Source of the DNA: Streptomyces sp. NBC_00414
GTDB lineage: Bacteria > Actinomycetota > Actinomycetes > Streptomycetales > Streptomycetaceae
Assembly (NCBI RefSeq): GCF_036038375.1
Contig: NZ_CP107935.1
Span: 1,736,001-1,800,000 of the forward strand
DNA: 64,000 nucleotides
Reading direction: 5' to 3'
The notes beneath the pieces were generated by a model. That model did no database searches. It was not told the origin of the DNA and saw nothing but the letters and a program-made list of their open reading frames with translations. This document shows positions 29,640 through 37,453 of this stretch, one piece after another. The translations under genes and the position numbers were made by a program. The first letter of the stretch is position 1; every line of letters begins with the position of its first letter.

Positions 29640-29960
29640 TTGCCCCCCGAACCGACAACAGATTCCACAAACCGTCAGCCGCGCAAGCAACAGGAGGGCG
29701 CGGCGCACTCCGTAGCCAGCCAGGCTGTCTCCGTCCAAAATCGCAGCCGTTCGTCCCTCCTGGCCAACGCCTGGTATTCGACGAGTGACCTCGCCGCCTG
29801 TCTGCACGTGGACGCCTCGACTCTGCGTCGGTGGCGCGCCGCTCGGCCACCGCAGGGCCCACCGTTCGTCTCCGTTTCCGAACGCGTCGTCATGTACAGC
29901 GCGCTCGACGTCGAGGAATGGCTGTACAGTCGCCGGACCGTCCCGCGCCGAGAAGTCTGA
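29640..29960 (+). CDS. Excisionase-like MerR-type helix-turn-helix protein
   Basis: About 106 residues if the TTG at 29640 (GGAG upstream) is the start; the true start may be a little different because no ATG or GTG lies nearby. The C-terminal 60 residues are an HTH_17 domain (WYSTSDLAACLHVDASTLRR; WRAARPPQGPPFVSVS; YSALDVEEWLYSRR), the usual fold of excisionases of actinobacterial integrative elements. Its TGA overlaps the ATG of the integrase by one base, the normal xis-int arrangement. It would direct the integrase towards excision. Confidence 0.75.
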   Translation: MPPEPTTDSTNRQPRKQQEGAAHSVASQAVSVQNRSRSSLLANAWYSTSDLAACLHVDASTLRRWRAARPPQGPPFVSVSERVVMYSALDVEEWLYSRRTVPRREV

Positions 29961-31177
29961 TGGCCGAGAAGGCCATTGTTCCGGTCGGTGTGCGGCTCTC
30001 CACCGACATCGAATATCGACCCGATCGCCCCCATCCCTATCGAGCGCGTGTCCGCTGGTTCGATCCGGCTACGAAGCGGCGCCTGTCCCTGTCGGAGGGA
30101 AAGGCGGACGAGGACGAGGCGCAGGAGTGGCTCCAGGACATCATCGAGGCCGCGCAGGCCGGCCTGTCCCCGTCGCTCGCCACCATGAAGCTCGCCGAAT
30201 ACGGCGCCGCGAACATGGATCTCGCCCTGCGCGGGCTGGAGTTGAAGACCCTCGATCCATATCTCGCGGGATGGCGGATGCGCGTGGTCCCCGCCCTCGG
30301 CCACCTCGCCGTACGGATGATCACCAACGGCGTTGTCGACCGAACCGTGCAGAACTGGATCGTCGACGAGCACAGCCGCTCAACGGTCAAGAACACCATC
30401 GCCGTTCTGGTCCGCGTCATGGAACAGGCGGTCCGCGACGGCATCATCAAAGTCAACCCCGCCCGGGTCAGCGGCTGGCAGAAGCTCTACAAGCAGGCCG
30501 AGGACGAACTCCGCGACCCACGAGCCCTCGCCCTGCCCGACTGGGACACGCTCGTCCAGCTGGCCGAGGCACTCGTGGCCGCCTCCTCCAACCAGTACCG
30601 CGGCTGGGGCGACGTCGTTCTCTTCGCCGCGAGCACCGCCGCCCGGATCGGAGAAGTCTCCGGGTGCCGCATCGGAGACATTGACACCAGCCAGTGGATC
30701 TGGACGGTACAGCGGCAGACCACGCCCGCGCCCGGCGGACTGACCGACAAGGGCACCAAGGGCAAGCGCGCCCGCAAGGTTCCCATCATCGAGGAGATCC
30801 GACCGCTCGTGGCCCAGCGCATCCTCTCCGCCGGCCCCAACCCTGACGCGCGACTGTTCACCGGCCCACGCGGAGGACGCATCTCCACCGCGGTCCTACG
30901 CGACGCAACCCACTGGGACGAAGTAGTCACCCGGCTCGGCTACGAGCACCTACGCCGCCACGACCTCCGCCACACCGGACTGACCTGGCTCGCGGACGCC
31001 GGAGTCCCCATCCACGTACTGCGCAGGATCGCCGGCCACGGATCGCTGACGACCACTCAGCGCTACCTGCACCCGGACATCCACAAGATCACAGCCGCCG
31101 GTGCTGCACTCTCCACGCACCTCAGCGTGCTGCGCGCCCCGCGATCCCTTCCTGCAACGACTGTCCTCACCCGCTGA
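29960..31177 (+). CDS. int: Tyrosine site-specific integrase
   Basis: The 405-residue phage-type integrase has an N-terminal arm-binding region (about 1-70), a core-binding domain (about 75-180; VRMITNGVVDRTVQNWIVDE) and the catalytic domain with the conserved Arg in STAARIGEVSGCRIGD, the HxxR box RRHDLRHTGLTWLADAG and the nucleophile Tyr in HGSLTTTQRYLHPD. Translationally coupled to the upstream excisionase-like gene. It ends 100 bp from the 3' end of tRNA-Pro, so the 3' end of that tRNA is the likely attachment site. The frame is complete, so the enzyme may still function. Confidence 0.93.
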   Translation: MAEKAIVPVGVRLSTDIEYRPDRPHPYRARVRWFDPATKRRLSLSEGKADEDEAQEWLQDIIEAAQAGLSPSLATMKLAEYGAANMDLALRGLELKTLDPYLAGWRMRVVPALGHLAVRMITNGVVDRTVQNWIVDEHSRSTVKNTIAVLVRVMEQAVRDGIIKVNPARVSGWQKLYKQAEDELRDPRALALPDWDTLVQLAEALVAASSNQYRGWGDVVLFAASTAARIGEVSGCRIGDIDTSQWIWTVQRQTTPAPGGLTDKGTKGKRARKVPIIEEIRPLVAQRILSAGPNPDARLFTGPRGGRISTAVLRDATHWDEVVTRLGYEHLRRHDLRHTGLTWLADAGVPIHVLRRIAGHGSLTTTQRYLHPDIHKITAAGAALSTHLSVLRAPRSLPATTVLTR

Positions 31178-31191
31178 CACCGGTCAAGGAA

Positions 31192-31215
31192 CACTGGTCC
31201 CCAACGGGTCCCCAG
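31192..31215 (+). repeat. Paired GGTCCCCA motifs after int
   Basis: CACTGGTCCCCAAC followed by GGTCCCCAG, just after the integrase stop. The motif matches the pairs at 1205-1241 and 1999-2035. Position next to int and the tRNA fits integrase arm-type sites. Confidence 0.55.
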
Positions 31216-31226
31216 AAATGATCAAA

Positions 31227-31256
31227 GGGCGGTTTCGGATTCCTCCGAAACCGCCC
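31227..31256. terminator. Bidirectional hairpin between int and tRNA-Pro
   Basis: A perfect 13-bp stem, GGGCGGTTTCGGA with its complement, around loop TTCC. It lies 49 bp after int and 21 bp beyond the tRNA-Pro 3' end, so it can end both convergent transcripts. Confidence 0.8.
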
Positions 31257-31277
31257 CTGACCTGCGACTCGTACGAG

Positions 31278-31351
<74 letters not shown>

Positions 31352-31512
31352 ATGCGTCGTCCCGCCGCTGTGAGCCGCGTGAAGGCGCAGGTGAACCTTA
31401 CCGCACCTCGGCCGGGCGGCGCCCGGCCCACCCGGGCCGCCAGACCGCTCGGACCGCACCGCGTGCACCGCGTGCACCGCGCACGAACGGCTCGGCGCCT
31501 GGTTCCGTCCGG

Positions 31513-32397
31513 TCAGTCGACGAACAGGCCCCGCGCCGCGGCCCTCGCGTCGAACTCCTCCAGGCGGGCCTGGGCGTCGGGCATGCCGTCGCACATCGCC
31601 TCCAGGAGGACCTGGCCCAGGAGCATGGGGGCGCTCACCGTGTCGAAGACCAGACCGGTCCCCACGGCGGCGGGGAGAAGCAGGTCGCTGTGGGCGGCCA
31701 CCGGGGCGAACGTGCCGTCGGCGATCATCACCACCGTCAGCCCGGCGTCCCGGGCGTGGTCGAGCGCGTCCAGCAGCTCGGCAGGGTGGCGCGGCAGCGC
31801 GAAGCACAGAAGCGCGCCCGCGCCCGCCCGGCGGGCCGCGTCGATCCGGTCGGCGAGCAGCGAACCGCCCTCGTCGAGCAGGCGTACGTCGGGGTGCACC
31901 TTCGCGGCGAAGTAGGCGAAGCCGCGCGCCTGGGCGGCCGAGGCGCGCAGCCCGAGCACGGGCAGCGGCCGGGAGGCGGCGAGCAGCCGCCCCGCCTTCT
32001 CCACCGGCCCGGGATCGGCCAGCAGGGACGCCAGCTGGAGCAGGTTGTCGATCTCGGCCCGTACCGCCTGCTGGTAGGGGTTGGCCGGCCGTGCGTCCAC
32101 GGCCGGCCCGGCGGGTACGACCTCACGCAGATGTCTGCGCAGCGCCGGATACCCGTCGAAGCCGAGGGCGACCGCGAAACGGGTCACCGACGGCTGGCTC
32201 ACCCCTGCCAGCTCGGCCAGCTCCACGCTCGACAGGAACGGCGCGGCCGCCGTCCGCCGGACCAGACAGTGGGCGATGCGCCGTTGGGTGGGCGTCAGCC
32301 GACGCCCCTCGAAGAGCTGGTGCAGCCGCGTGGGAGCGACCGCCCCGCGGGACGCGCCGTCGCCGACGCCGCCACCGGCTCCCTCCATGTCGCTCAC
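31513..32397 (-). CDS. RpiR/MurR-family transcriptional regulator
   Basis: The 294-residue product has an N-terminal HTH_6 domain (LTPTQRRIAHCLVRRTAAAP; VELAELAGVSQPSVTRFAVA, about residues 30-90) and a SIS domain (about 125-260) that binds phosphosugars or other small ligands in this family. The GTG at 32397 with GGGGG five bases upstream is chosen; an extra 72 codons upstream would encode a Pro/Gly repeat produced by the tandem repeat DNA. It is last in the minus-strand run behind the betaine-type ABC transporter and probably controls that locus, perhaps through the palindromes at 36341-36384. Confidence 0.8.
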   Translation of the reverse strand: MSDMEGAGGGVGDGASRGAVAPTRLHQLFEGRRLTPTQRRIAHCLVRRTAAAPFLSSVELAELAGVSQPSVTRFAVALGFDGYPALRRHLREVVPAGPAVDARPANPYQQAVRAEIDNLLQLASLLADPGPVEKAGRLLAASRPLPVLGLRASAAQARGFAYFAAKVHPDVRLLDEGGSLLADRIDAARRAGAGALLCFALPRHPAELLDALDHARDAGLTVVMIADGTFAPVAAHSDLLLPAAVGTGLVFDTVSAPMLLGQVLLEAMCDGMPDAQARLEEFDARAAARGLFVD

Positions 32398-32450
32398 CCT
32401 GGCCCCCAGCCCGTCGTCCCAGCCCGTCGTAAGGAACCGCCCGTCCCGTA

Positions 32451-32570
32451 CGCGTACGGTCCGCCCAGTCCCGGACGCGTACGGTCCGCCCGTCCCGAAC
32501 ACGCACGGTCCGGGTGGCCCGGACACGTATGGTCCGGGCGGCCGGACGACGGTCGGTCCGGGCGGCCGGA
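32451..32570. repeat. Five imperfect 23-25-bp tandem repeats
   Basis: Units of the form CGCGTACGGTCCGCCCGTCC with a final GA step at 32451, 32476, 32500, 32524 and 32547. They fill the gap between the binding-protein stop and the RpiR start. The array diverges gradually, suggesting old duplication; no function visible. Confidence 0.8.
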
Positions 32571-32582
32571 CAGCCGTGTGGG

Positions 32583-33524
32583 TCAGCTCGCGAGACCGGC
32601 CGACGTCAGCCACTCCTTCGCGACGTCCGAGGAGTCCTCCTTGTCGTTGCTGATCTTCTTCATCATGTCCAGCAGGTCCTCGGTGGTGAGCTTGGCCGAG
32701 ATGGCGTTGAGCGCCGACTTGGCCTTGGCGTTGACCGCGGACTTGTAGACGAGGGGGGTGATGTTCTGCGAGGAGAAGAGGTTCTTCGGGTCCTCCAGGA
32801 CGACCAGCTTGTCCTCGACGATGGCGGGGTCGGTCGTGTAGAGGTTGGCGGCCTGGACCTTGTTGTCCTTCAGCAGCTTCAGCAGGGTGCTCTGCGCGCC
32901 CGCGTCCAGCGGCTGGAACTTCCCGAACTCGACGCCGTAGACGGTCTTCAGGCCGACGCCGCCCTGGGTGCGGGTCTTGAACTCGGAACCGGCACCGATG
33001 GTCAGGTCCTTCGCGACCGGCTTGAGGTCCGCCAGCGTCTTGAGGTTGTACTTGTCGGCGGTCTCGGCGGTGACCGTGACCGAGTCCTTGTCCTCGGCCG
33101 CGGCGGAGTCGAGTATCTCCACCGACTTCGGGAGCTTCGCCTTCAGCTCGGCGTTGATCTCCTCCGTGCTGGTCGCGGTGCTCTTCTTGTCGACCGCCAC
33201 GGACAGCAGGGCGCCGTTGTACTCCGGGAAGACTCCGATGCCTCCCTTGACGACCTGGTCGTAGTAGACCTCGCGGGCGCCGATGTCGAACTTGCGGGTC
33301 ACCTTCAGGCCCTTGTCCTCCAGTGCCTGGGCGTAGATCTCGGCGAGCAGCTGGTTCTCGGGGAAGTTGGCCGAGCCGACGACGATGGCCTTGCCGCCTC
33401 CGCTGCCGCCACTGTCGCCCGACAGCGGATTGTCGTCGTCACCGTCGCCGCCTCCGCAGGCGGTGAGGGTCAGGGAGAGAGCGGCGACGAGGCTGAAGGC
33501 GGTGGTGCGGTACATGGCTTTCAT
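32583..33524 (-). CDS. Betaine-type ABC transporter substrate-binding lipoprotein
   Basis: The 313-residue exported lipoprotein has a signal peptide with lipobox SLTLTACGGG (Cys about residue 23), an acidic Gly/Ser linker and an OpuAC-type (QAT family) domain: VVGSANFPENQLLAEIYAQA, GVFPEYNGALLSVAV, GVEFGKFQPLDAGAQS, VLEDPKNLFSSQNITPLV. It should capture a quaternary-ammonium compound outside the cell and pass it to the two permeases encoded upstream. The locus next door (MIO-less lyase) points to a betaine such as ergothioneine as a candidate ligand, but that is inference. Confidence 0.85.
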   Translation of the reverse strand: MKAMYRTTAFSLVAALSLTLTACGGGDGDDDNPLSGDSGGSGGGKAIVVGSANFPENQLLAEIYAQALEDKGLKVTRKFDIGAREVYYDQVVKGGIGVFPEYNGALLSVAVDKKSTATSTEEINAELKAKLPKSVEILDSAAAEDKDSVTVTAETADKYNLKTLADLKPVAKDLTIGAGSEFKTRTQGGVGLKTVYGVEFGKFQPLDAGAQSTLLKLLKDNKVQAANLYTTDPAIVEDKLVVLEDPKNLFSSQNITPLVYKSAVNAKAKSALNAISAKLTTEDLLDMMKKISNDKEDSSDVAKEWLTSAGLAS

Positions 33525-33604
33525 GGGTGTTCCTTTCTCAGGTACTCAAGTACTCAGGTATGCAGGTATTCGGGCACGCGGGTGTTCGGGTGTTCGGACG
33601 CAGT

Positions 33605-34294
33605 TCAGGGCTTGGCTGCCGTGGGCCGCAGCCCCGGCGAGACGACGGCGCGCCGCAGCGCGGTGAAGACGGCCTGGACGACGAGCGCCAGTGCCACGAC
33701 GACGGCGGAGCCACCGATGACCAGCTGGTAGTCGTTGCGGGAGAGCCCGTCGACGATGAAACGGCCCAGACCACCGAGACCGGGGTACGCGGCGACCGTG
33801 GCCGTCGCCACCACCTGGATGGCGGCGACCCGCAGGCCGAGCAGGATCAGCGGCAGCGCCATCGGCACCTCGACCTTCAGCAGGACCTCCCAGCCGGTCA
33901 TGCCCATGCCCTTCGCGGCGTCCCGGGCGTCGGGGTCGACACCGCGGACCCCCTCGAAGGTGTTGATGAGGATCGGCGGGACGGCCAGCGCCACCAGGGC
34001 GACCAGCACGGGAGTGGTGCTGAGTCCGGCCAGGGTCACCACGAGGACGACCAGGCCGAAGGTGGGGATGGCCCGCGCGAGGTTCGCGACGGTGGCGACG
34101 GCGAACGCGCCGCGGCCGGTGTGACCGACCAGCAGCCCGAACGCGAGGCCGATCAGTGTCGCGAAGAGCAGCGACAGACCGCTGTACGTCAGGTGCTCCG
34201 CGAGGCGGTGCGGGATGCCGTCGTCGCCGTGCCACTGCTGGGACGACGTCAGCCAGTCGCCGACGAGCTCTATCTGGTTCAGGAGATCGTTCAC
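33605..34294 (-). CDS. Betaine-type ABC transporter permease (OpuBD-like)
   Basis: The 229-residue integral membrane protein has about six helices and the BPD_transp_1 EAA-type loop (DPDARDAAKGMGMTGWEVL). The N-terminal helix begins after HLTYSGLSLLFATLIGLAFG. The GTG at 34294 overlaps the stop of the preceding permease (GTGA), which fixes the start. It forms the translocation pore together with the permease at 34291-34956, powered by the ATPase at 34953-36323. The C-terminus lies inside the cell. Confidence 0.85.
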   Translation of the reverse strand: MNDLLNQIELVGDWLTSSQQWHGDDGIPHRLAEHLTYSGLSLLFATLIGLAFGLLVGHTGRGAFAVATVANLARAIPTFGLVVLVVTLAGLSTTPVLVALVALAVPPILINTFEGVRGVDPDARDAAKGMGMTGWEVLLKVEVPMALPLILLGLRVAAIQVVATATVAAYPGLGGLGRFIVDGLSRNDYQLVIGGSAVVVALALVVQAVFTALRRAVVSPGLRPTAAKP

Positions 34295-34956
34295 GCCTTC
34301 GCCCCCTTGCCGCGCGCCCACGGTGTGAGCAGCCGCTGCGCCAGGACGAGCAACGCGTCGGTGACGAGGGCCAGCAGCATGATCAGTACGGTCGCGGTGA
34401 TGATCGGGGTCGGGAAGTCGAGCTGGAGGCCCCGGGTGATGTAGTAGCCGAGGCCGCCCTGCCCGATCAGCTGTCCCACCGCGACGAGGCTGATGGAGGA
34501 GACTGCGGCGACCCGTACACCGGCGACGACGACGGGGACGGCGATCGGCAGTTCGACCTGGACGACCCGGCGTACCGTGCTGAATCCCATCGCGGTGGCC
34601 GCCTGCCGTACCGGATCGGGCACCGAGGCCAGACCGTCCACGACGTTGGGTATGAGGACCGACAGCGTGTACAGGGTCAGCGGGATCATGACCGTGCGTT
34701 CGGTCAGTCCGGTGTAGCGGACGAAGATCATGAACAGGGCCAGCGACGGGATGGAGTACAGCACGTTGGCCGTGGTCAGGGTCGGCGGGTAGACCCACCG
34801 GTAGCGGTGGCAGAGCATGCCGAGCGGCACGGAGATGATCAGTCCGAACAGCACCGGCAGGAGGCCCAGCCGCAGATGGACGCCTGTGTAGTGGGCCAGC
34901 TCACCGACGTGGTCGCCGATCCACACCCACCGTACGAGCGGCTCTCCGTCTCTCAT
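34291..34956 (-). CDS. Betaine-type ABC transporter permease (OpuBB-like)
   Basis: The 221-residue membrane protein has about five or six helices (LGLLPVLFGLIISVPLGML, ALFMIFVRYTG) and the cytoplasmic coupling loop DPVRQAATAMGFSTVRRVVQ. It overlaps the ATPase stop by 4 bp and the next permease start by 4 bp, so all three are translationally coupled. Half of the membrane channel of the importer. Confidence 0.87.
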   Translation of the reverse strand: MRDGEPLVRWVWIGDHVGELAHYTGVHLRLGLLPVLFGLIISVPLGMLCHRYRWVYPPTLTTANVLYSIPSLALFMIFVRYTGLTERTVMIPLTLYTLSVLIPNVVDGLASVPDPVRQAATAMGFSTVRRVVQVELPIAVPVVVAGVRVAAVSSISLVAVGQLIGQGGLGYYITRGLQLDFPTPIITATVLIMLLALVTDALLVLAQRLLTPWARGKGAKA

Positions 34957-36323
34957 CGGCCCCCACCGCCCGTGGTGCCGCTCTTCCCGGCGCGGCCGTC
35001 GTCGGTGTCACCTTCGCCGGTGCCACCTTCGTCTGCGTCAGCCTTGGCAAGCTGAGGCGCAGCCGTCCCGGCGGTTCCGGACGCCTTGGTCACCTCGGGT
35101 GCCTCAACCGCATCCGCCGCCTCGGTCGCTTCGGGTGCCTTGGTCACGTCCGCCGCCTCGGCCGCATCAGCCGTCGTGCTCGCATCAGCCGTCGTGCTCG
35201 CATCCGCGATCCTGCTCGCGTCCGCCGTCCGGGCTGAGGCGTCCGCCATCGCCGCGGACAGCTCGTACGCGTCCGCGACCCCCGCGACCGCGCCCTGGGC
35301 GTCCACGCCCACCGCGAGGCGGGAGGGGGACAGGAGCGCCGCGTCGAGGGCGGCCCGCGCCGAGTCGCCGACCAGGCTGAACGTGTGGCCGAGCGGTGCG
35401 AGCGTCGCGTCCGCCAGCGTGCCGCCGGTCGGCAGATCGGCGACGGCCGCCCAGCCGAGGGGCCGCCGGGCGGCGTCGACGACGAGCACCCAGGGCACGT
35501 CCAGGGACCGGGCGTCGGAGACGGGAGCGGTCACCGGCAGCACCGGGCCCTCGCGCAGCGGCAGACCGGAGGCCTGGACGAAGGAGAGGCGGCGGATACC
35601 GCGGTCGTGCCCGACGAAGTCGGCCACGAATTCGTCGGCGGGATGTTCGAGCAGCCGCTCCGGGGTGTCGAACTGCGCGAGCTTGCCGCCCGTCCGGAAC
35701 ACCGCGATGTGGTCGCCCAGCTTGATCGCCTCGTCGATGTCGTGGGTGACGAACACGATCGTCTTGTGCAGTTCCTTCTGCAGCCGCAGGAACTCCGCCT
35801 GCAGCTCACCGCGCACGATGGGGTCGACCGCGCTGAACGGCTCGTCCATGAGCAGTACGGGCGGGTCCGCGCCCAGCGCCCTGGCCACCCCGACGCGCTG
35901 CTGCTGCCCGCCGGAGAGCTGGTACGGGTAGCGCTTGGCCATCGTGGCCGGCAGCCCCACCAGTTCGAGCAGCTCGGCCGCCCGCGACCGGGCCTTCTTC
36001 TTGCCCCAGCCGAGCAGCAGCGGCACGGTCGCCACGTTGTCCAGGATGGTCCGGTGCGGGAAGAGCCCGGCGTGCTGGATCACGTAGCCGATCCCCCTGC
36101 GCAGTTCGGGGGCGGCCACCTCCCGTATGTCCTGGCCGCGCAGGCTGACGGTGCCCGCCGACGGCTCCACCATGCGGTTGACCATCCGCAGGGTGGTGGT
36201 CTTGCCGCAGCCCGAGGGGCCGACCAGGACCGTGAGGCCGCCCTCGGCCAGCTCCAGGGACAGTCCGTCCACGGCTGTGGTGCCGTTGGGATAGTTTTTG
36301 CTCACCGCGTCGAATCTGATCAA
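34953..36323 (-). CDS. Betaine-type ABC transporter ATPase with low-complexity tail
   Basis: OpuCA/ProV-like ATP-binding protein of 456 residues. Walker A GPSGCGKTTTLRMV (about 36-49), Q-loop region, signature LSGGQQQRVGVARALG, Walker B VLLMDEPFSAVDP and H-loop VTHDIDEAI are all present. A weak CBS-like region follows (about 240-335). The last 120 residues are repetitive Ala/Asp/Thr/Glu (ADASTTADASTTADAAEAAD), unusual for the family and probably disordered. TTG start with GGGGCAG upstream. First gene of the minus-strand transporter operon. Confidence 0.87.
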   Translation of the reverse strand: MIRFDAVSKNYPNGTTAVDGLSLELAEGGLTVLVGPSGCGKTTTLRMVNRMVEPSAGTVSLRGQDIREVAAPELRRGIGYVIQHAGLFPHRTILDNVATVPLLLGWGKKKARSRAAELLELVGLPATMAKRYPYQLSGGQQQRVGVARALGADPPVLLMDEPFSAVDPIVRGELQAEFLRLQKELHKTIVFVTHDIDEAIKLGDHIAVFRTGGKLAQFDTPERLLEHPADEFVADFVGHDRGIRRLSFVQASGLPLREGPVLPVTAPVSDARSLDVPWVLVVDAARRPLGWAAVADLPTGGTLADATLAPLGHTFSLVGDSARAALDAALLSPSRLAVGVDAQGAVAGVADAYELSAAMADASARTADASRIADASTTADASTTADAAEAADVTKAPEATEAADAVEAPEVTKASGTAGTAAPQLAKADADEGGTGEGDTDDGRAGKSGTTGGGGR

Positions 36324-36340
36324 AGCTGCCCCTTACCCGA

Positions 36341-36384
36341 CTGCATATCGTCATGCAGAGTTGTTCGTGACTGAATTACAGTCA
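36341..36384. promoter_or_regulatory. Two palindromes in the divergent transporter/lyase promoter region
   Basis: CTGCAT-ATCGTC-ATGCAG (36341-36358) and TGACTG-AATTA-CAGTCA (36368-36384) are perfect inverted repeats with six-base arms, between the ATPase gene (minus) and the cyclodeaminase-like gene (plus). They are candidate operators for the locus's RpiR regulator. Confidence 0.6.
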
Positions 36385-36442
36385 ATCCCCTTTTGTAAAC
36401 GGGGCGTTACGTTCGTCCGAAGAAAGCGAGAGGACGCCCGGA

Positions 36443-37453
36443 ATGACCGCTATTGACCCTGTTCTGTTCACGTTCCTGAACGGTTCCGACATCGAACGGC
36501 TGGAACTCGACGACACCGAGGTGCTTGACGCCGTCGAACAGGGACTGCTCGCCCAGGGTCGCGGCGAGACGGTTATCGAACCACGGGTGCATCTCACACC
36601 CGACCCCGCCTTCAACGGCCACTTCAATGTGCTGCGCGGCTATGTGGCCCCGCTCGGCATGGCCGGAGTCAAGATCGTGGGCGACTACGTCGACAATTAC
36701 AAATCGGGTCTGCCCTCCGAGATGGCCCTGCTGAACCTCTTCGATCCGCGTACGGGTATGCCGCTGGCCGTGCTCGACGCCACCGCGATCACGGAGATGC
36801 GCACCGGCGCGCTCACCGCGCTGGGGGCCCGGCAGCTGGCCCGTCCCGACTCCAAGGTGCTCGGTCACATCGGCGCCCGCGCCACCTCGTACTGGAACGT
36901 CCGGCTGCTCGACCGGATCTTCGATCTCGACGAGATCCGCGTCCACTCGCGCCGCCCGGAGAGCCGTGAGGCCTTCGCGAAGCGGCTGGAGCACGACCTC
37001 GGCAAGCCGGTGATCGTGACCGACGACTGGCAGTCGTGCGTCGAGGGCGCGGACATCGTCGTGGAGGCGTCCCGGCTGGAGCGGCCCGAGCCCCTGCTGA
37101 AAACGGAGTGGATCGCGCCGGGCGCCTTCGTCGTCCCGTACGGAACGATGAGCGCGGTCGAACTCTCCCTCACCGACATCATGGACAAGGTCGTCGTCGA
37201 CGACTGGGGCCAGTGCCGGTCCGGGCCCTTCGGTGCTCTGCGCGCGCATGTCGAATCGGGCCGGCTCAGCGAGGAGACCCTGTACGGCGAACTGTGCGAG
37301 ATCGTGGCGGGCAGCAAGCCCGGCCGGGAGCGGGCGGACGAGACGATTCTCTTCTGGCACCGTGGTCTGTCCCTGTCCGACATCGCCCTGGGCGCGGCCG
37401 TGCTCGCGAAGGCCGGGGAGCGCGGACTCGGGCAGCAGCTGCGGTTCTCATGA
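36443..37453 (+). CDS. Ornithine cyclodeaminase/mu-crystallin family protein
   Basis: The 336-residue Rossmann-fold protein has the OCD landmarks: GHFNVLRGYVAPLGMAGVKI, EMALLNLFDPRTGMPLAVLD, ITEMRTGALTALGARQLA, and a nucleotide-binding LGHIGARATSYWNVRLL region. The family includes ornithine cyclodeaminase, ketimine reductases and amino-acid dehydrogenases; substrate cannot be told from sequence. The Rossmann Gly motif reads GHIGAR rather than GxGxQA, a deviation. First gene of a three-gene operon with 4-bp overlaps, facing the betaine importer. Confidence 0.8.
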   Translation: MTAIDPVLFTFLNGSDIERLELDDTEVLDAVEQGLLAQGRGETVIEPRVHLTPDPAFNGHFNVLRGYVAPLGMAGVKIVGDYVDNYKSGLPSEMALLNLFDPRTGMPLAVLDATAITEMRTGALTALGARQLARPDSKVLGHIGARATSYWNVRLLDRIFDLDEIRVHSRRPESREAFAKRLEHDLGKPVIVTDDWQSCVEGADIVVEASRLERPEPLLKTEWIAPGAFVVPYGTMSAVELSLTDIMDKVVVDDWGQCRSGPFGALRAHVESGRLSEETLYGELCEIVAGSKPGRERADETILFWHRGLSLSDIALGAAVLAKAGERGLGQQLRFS

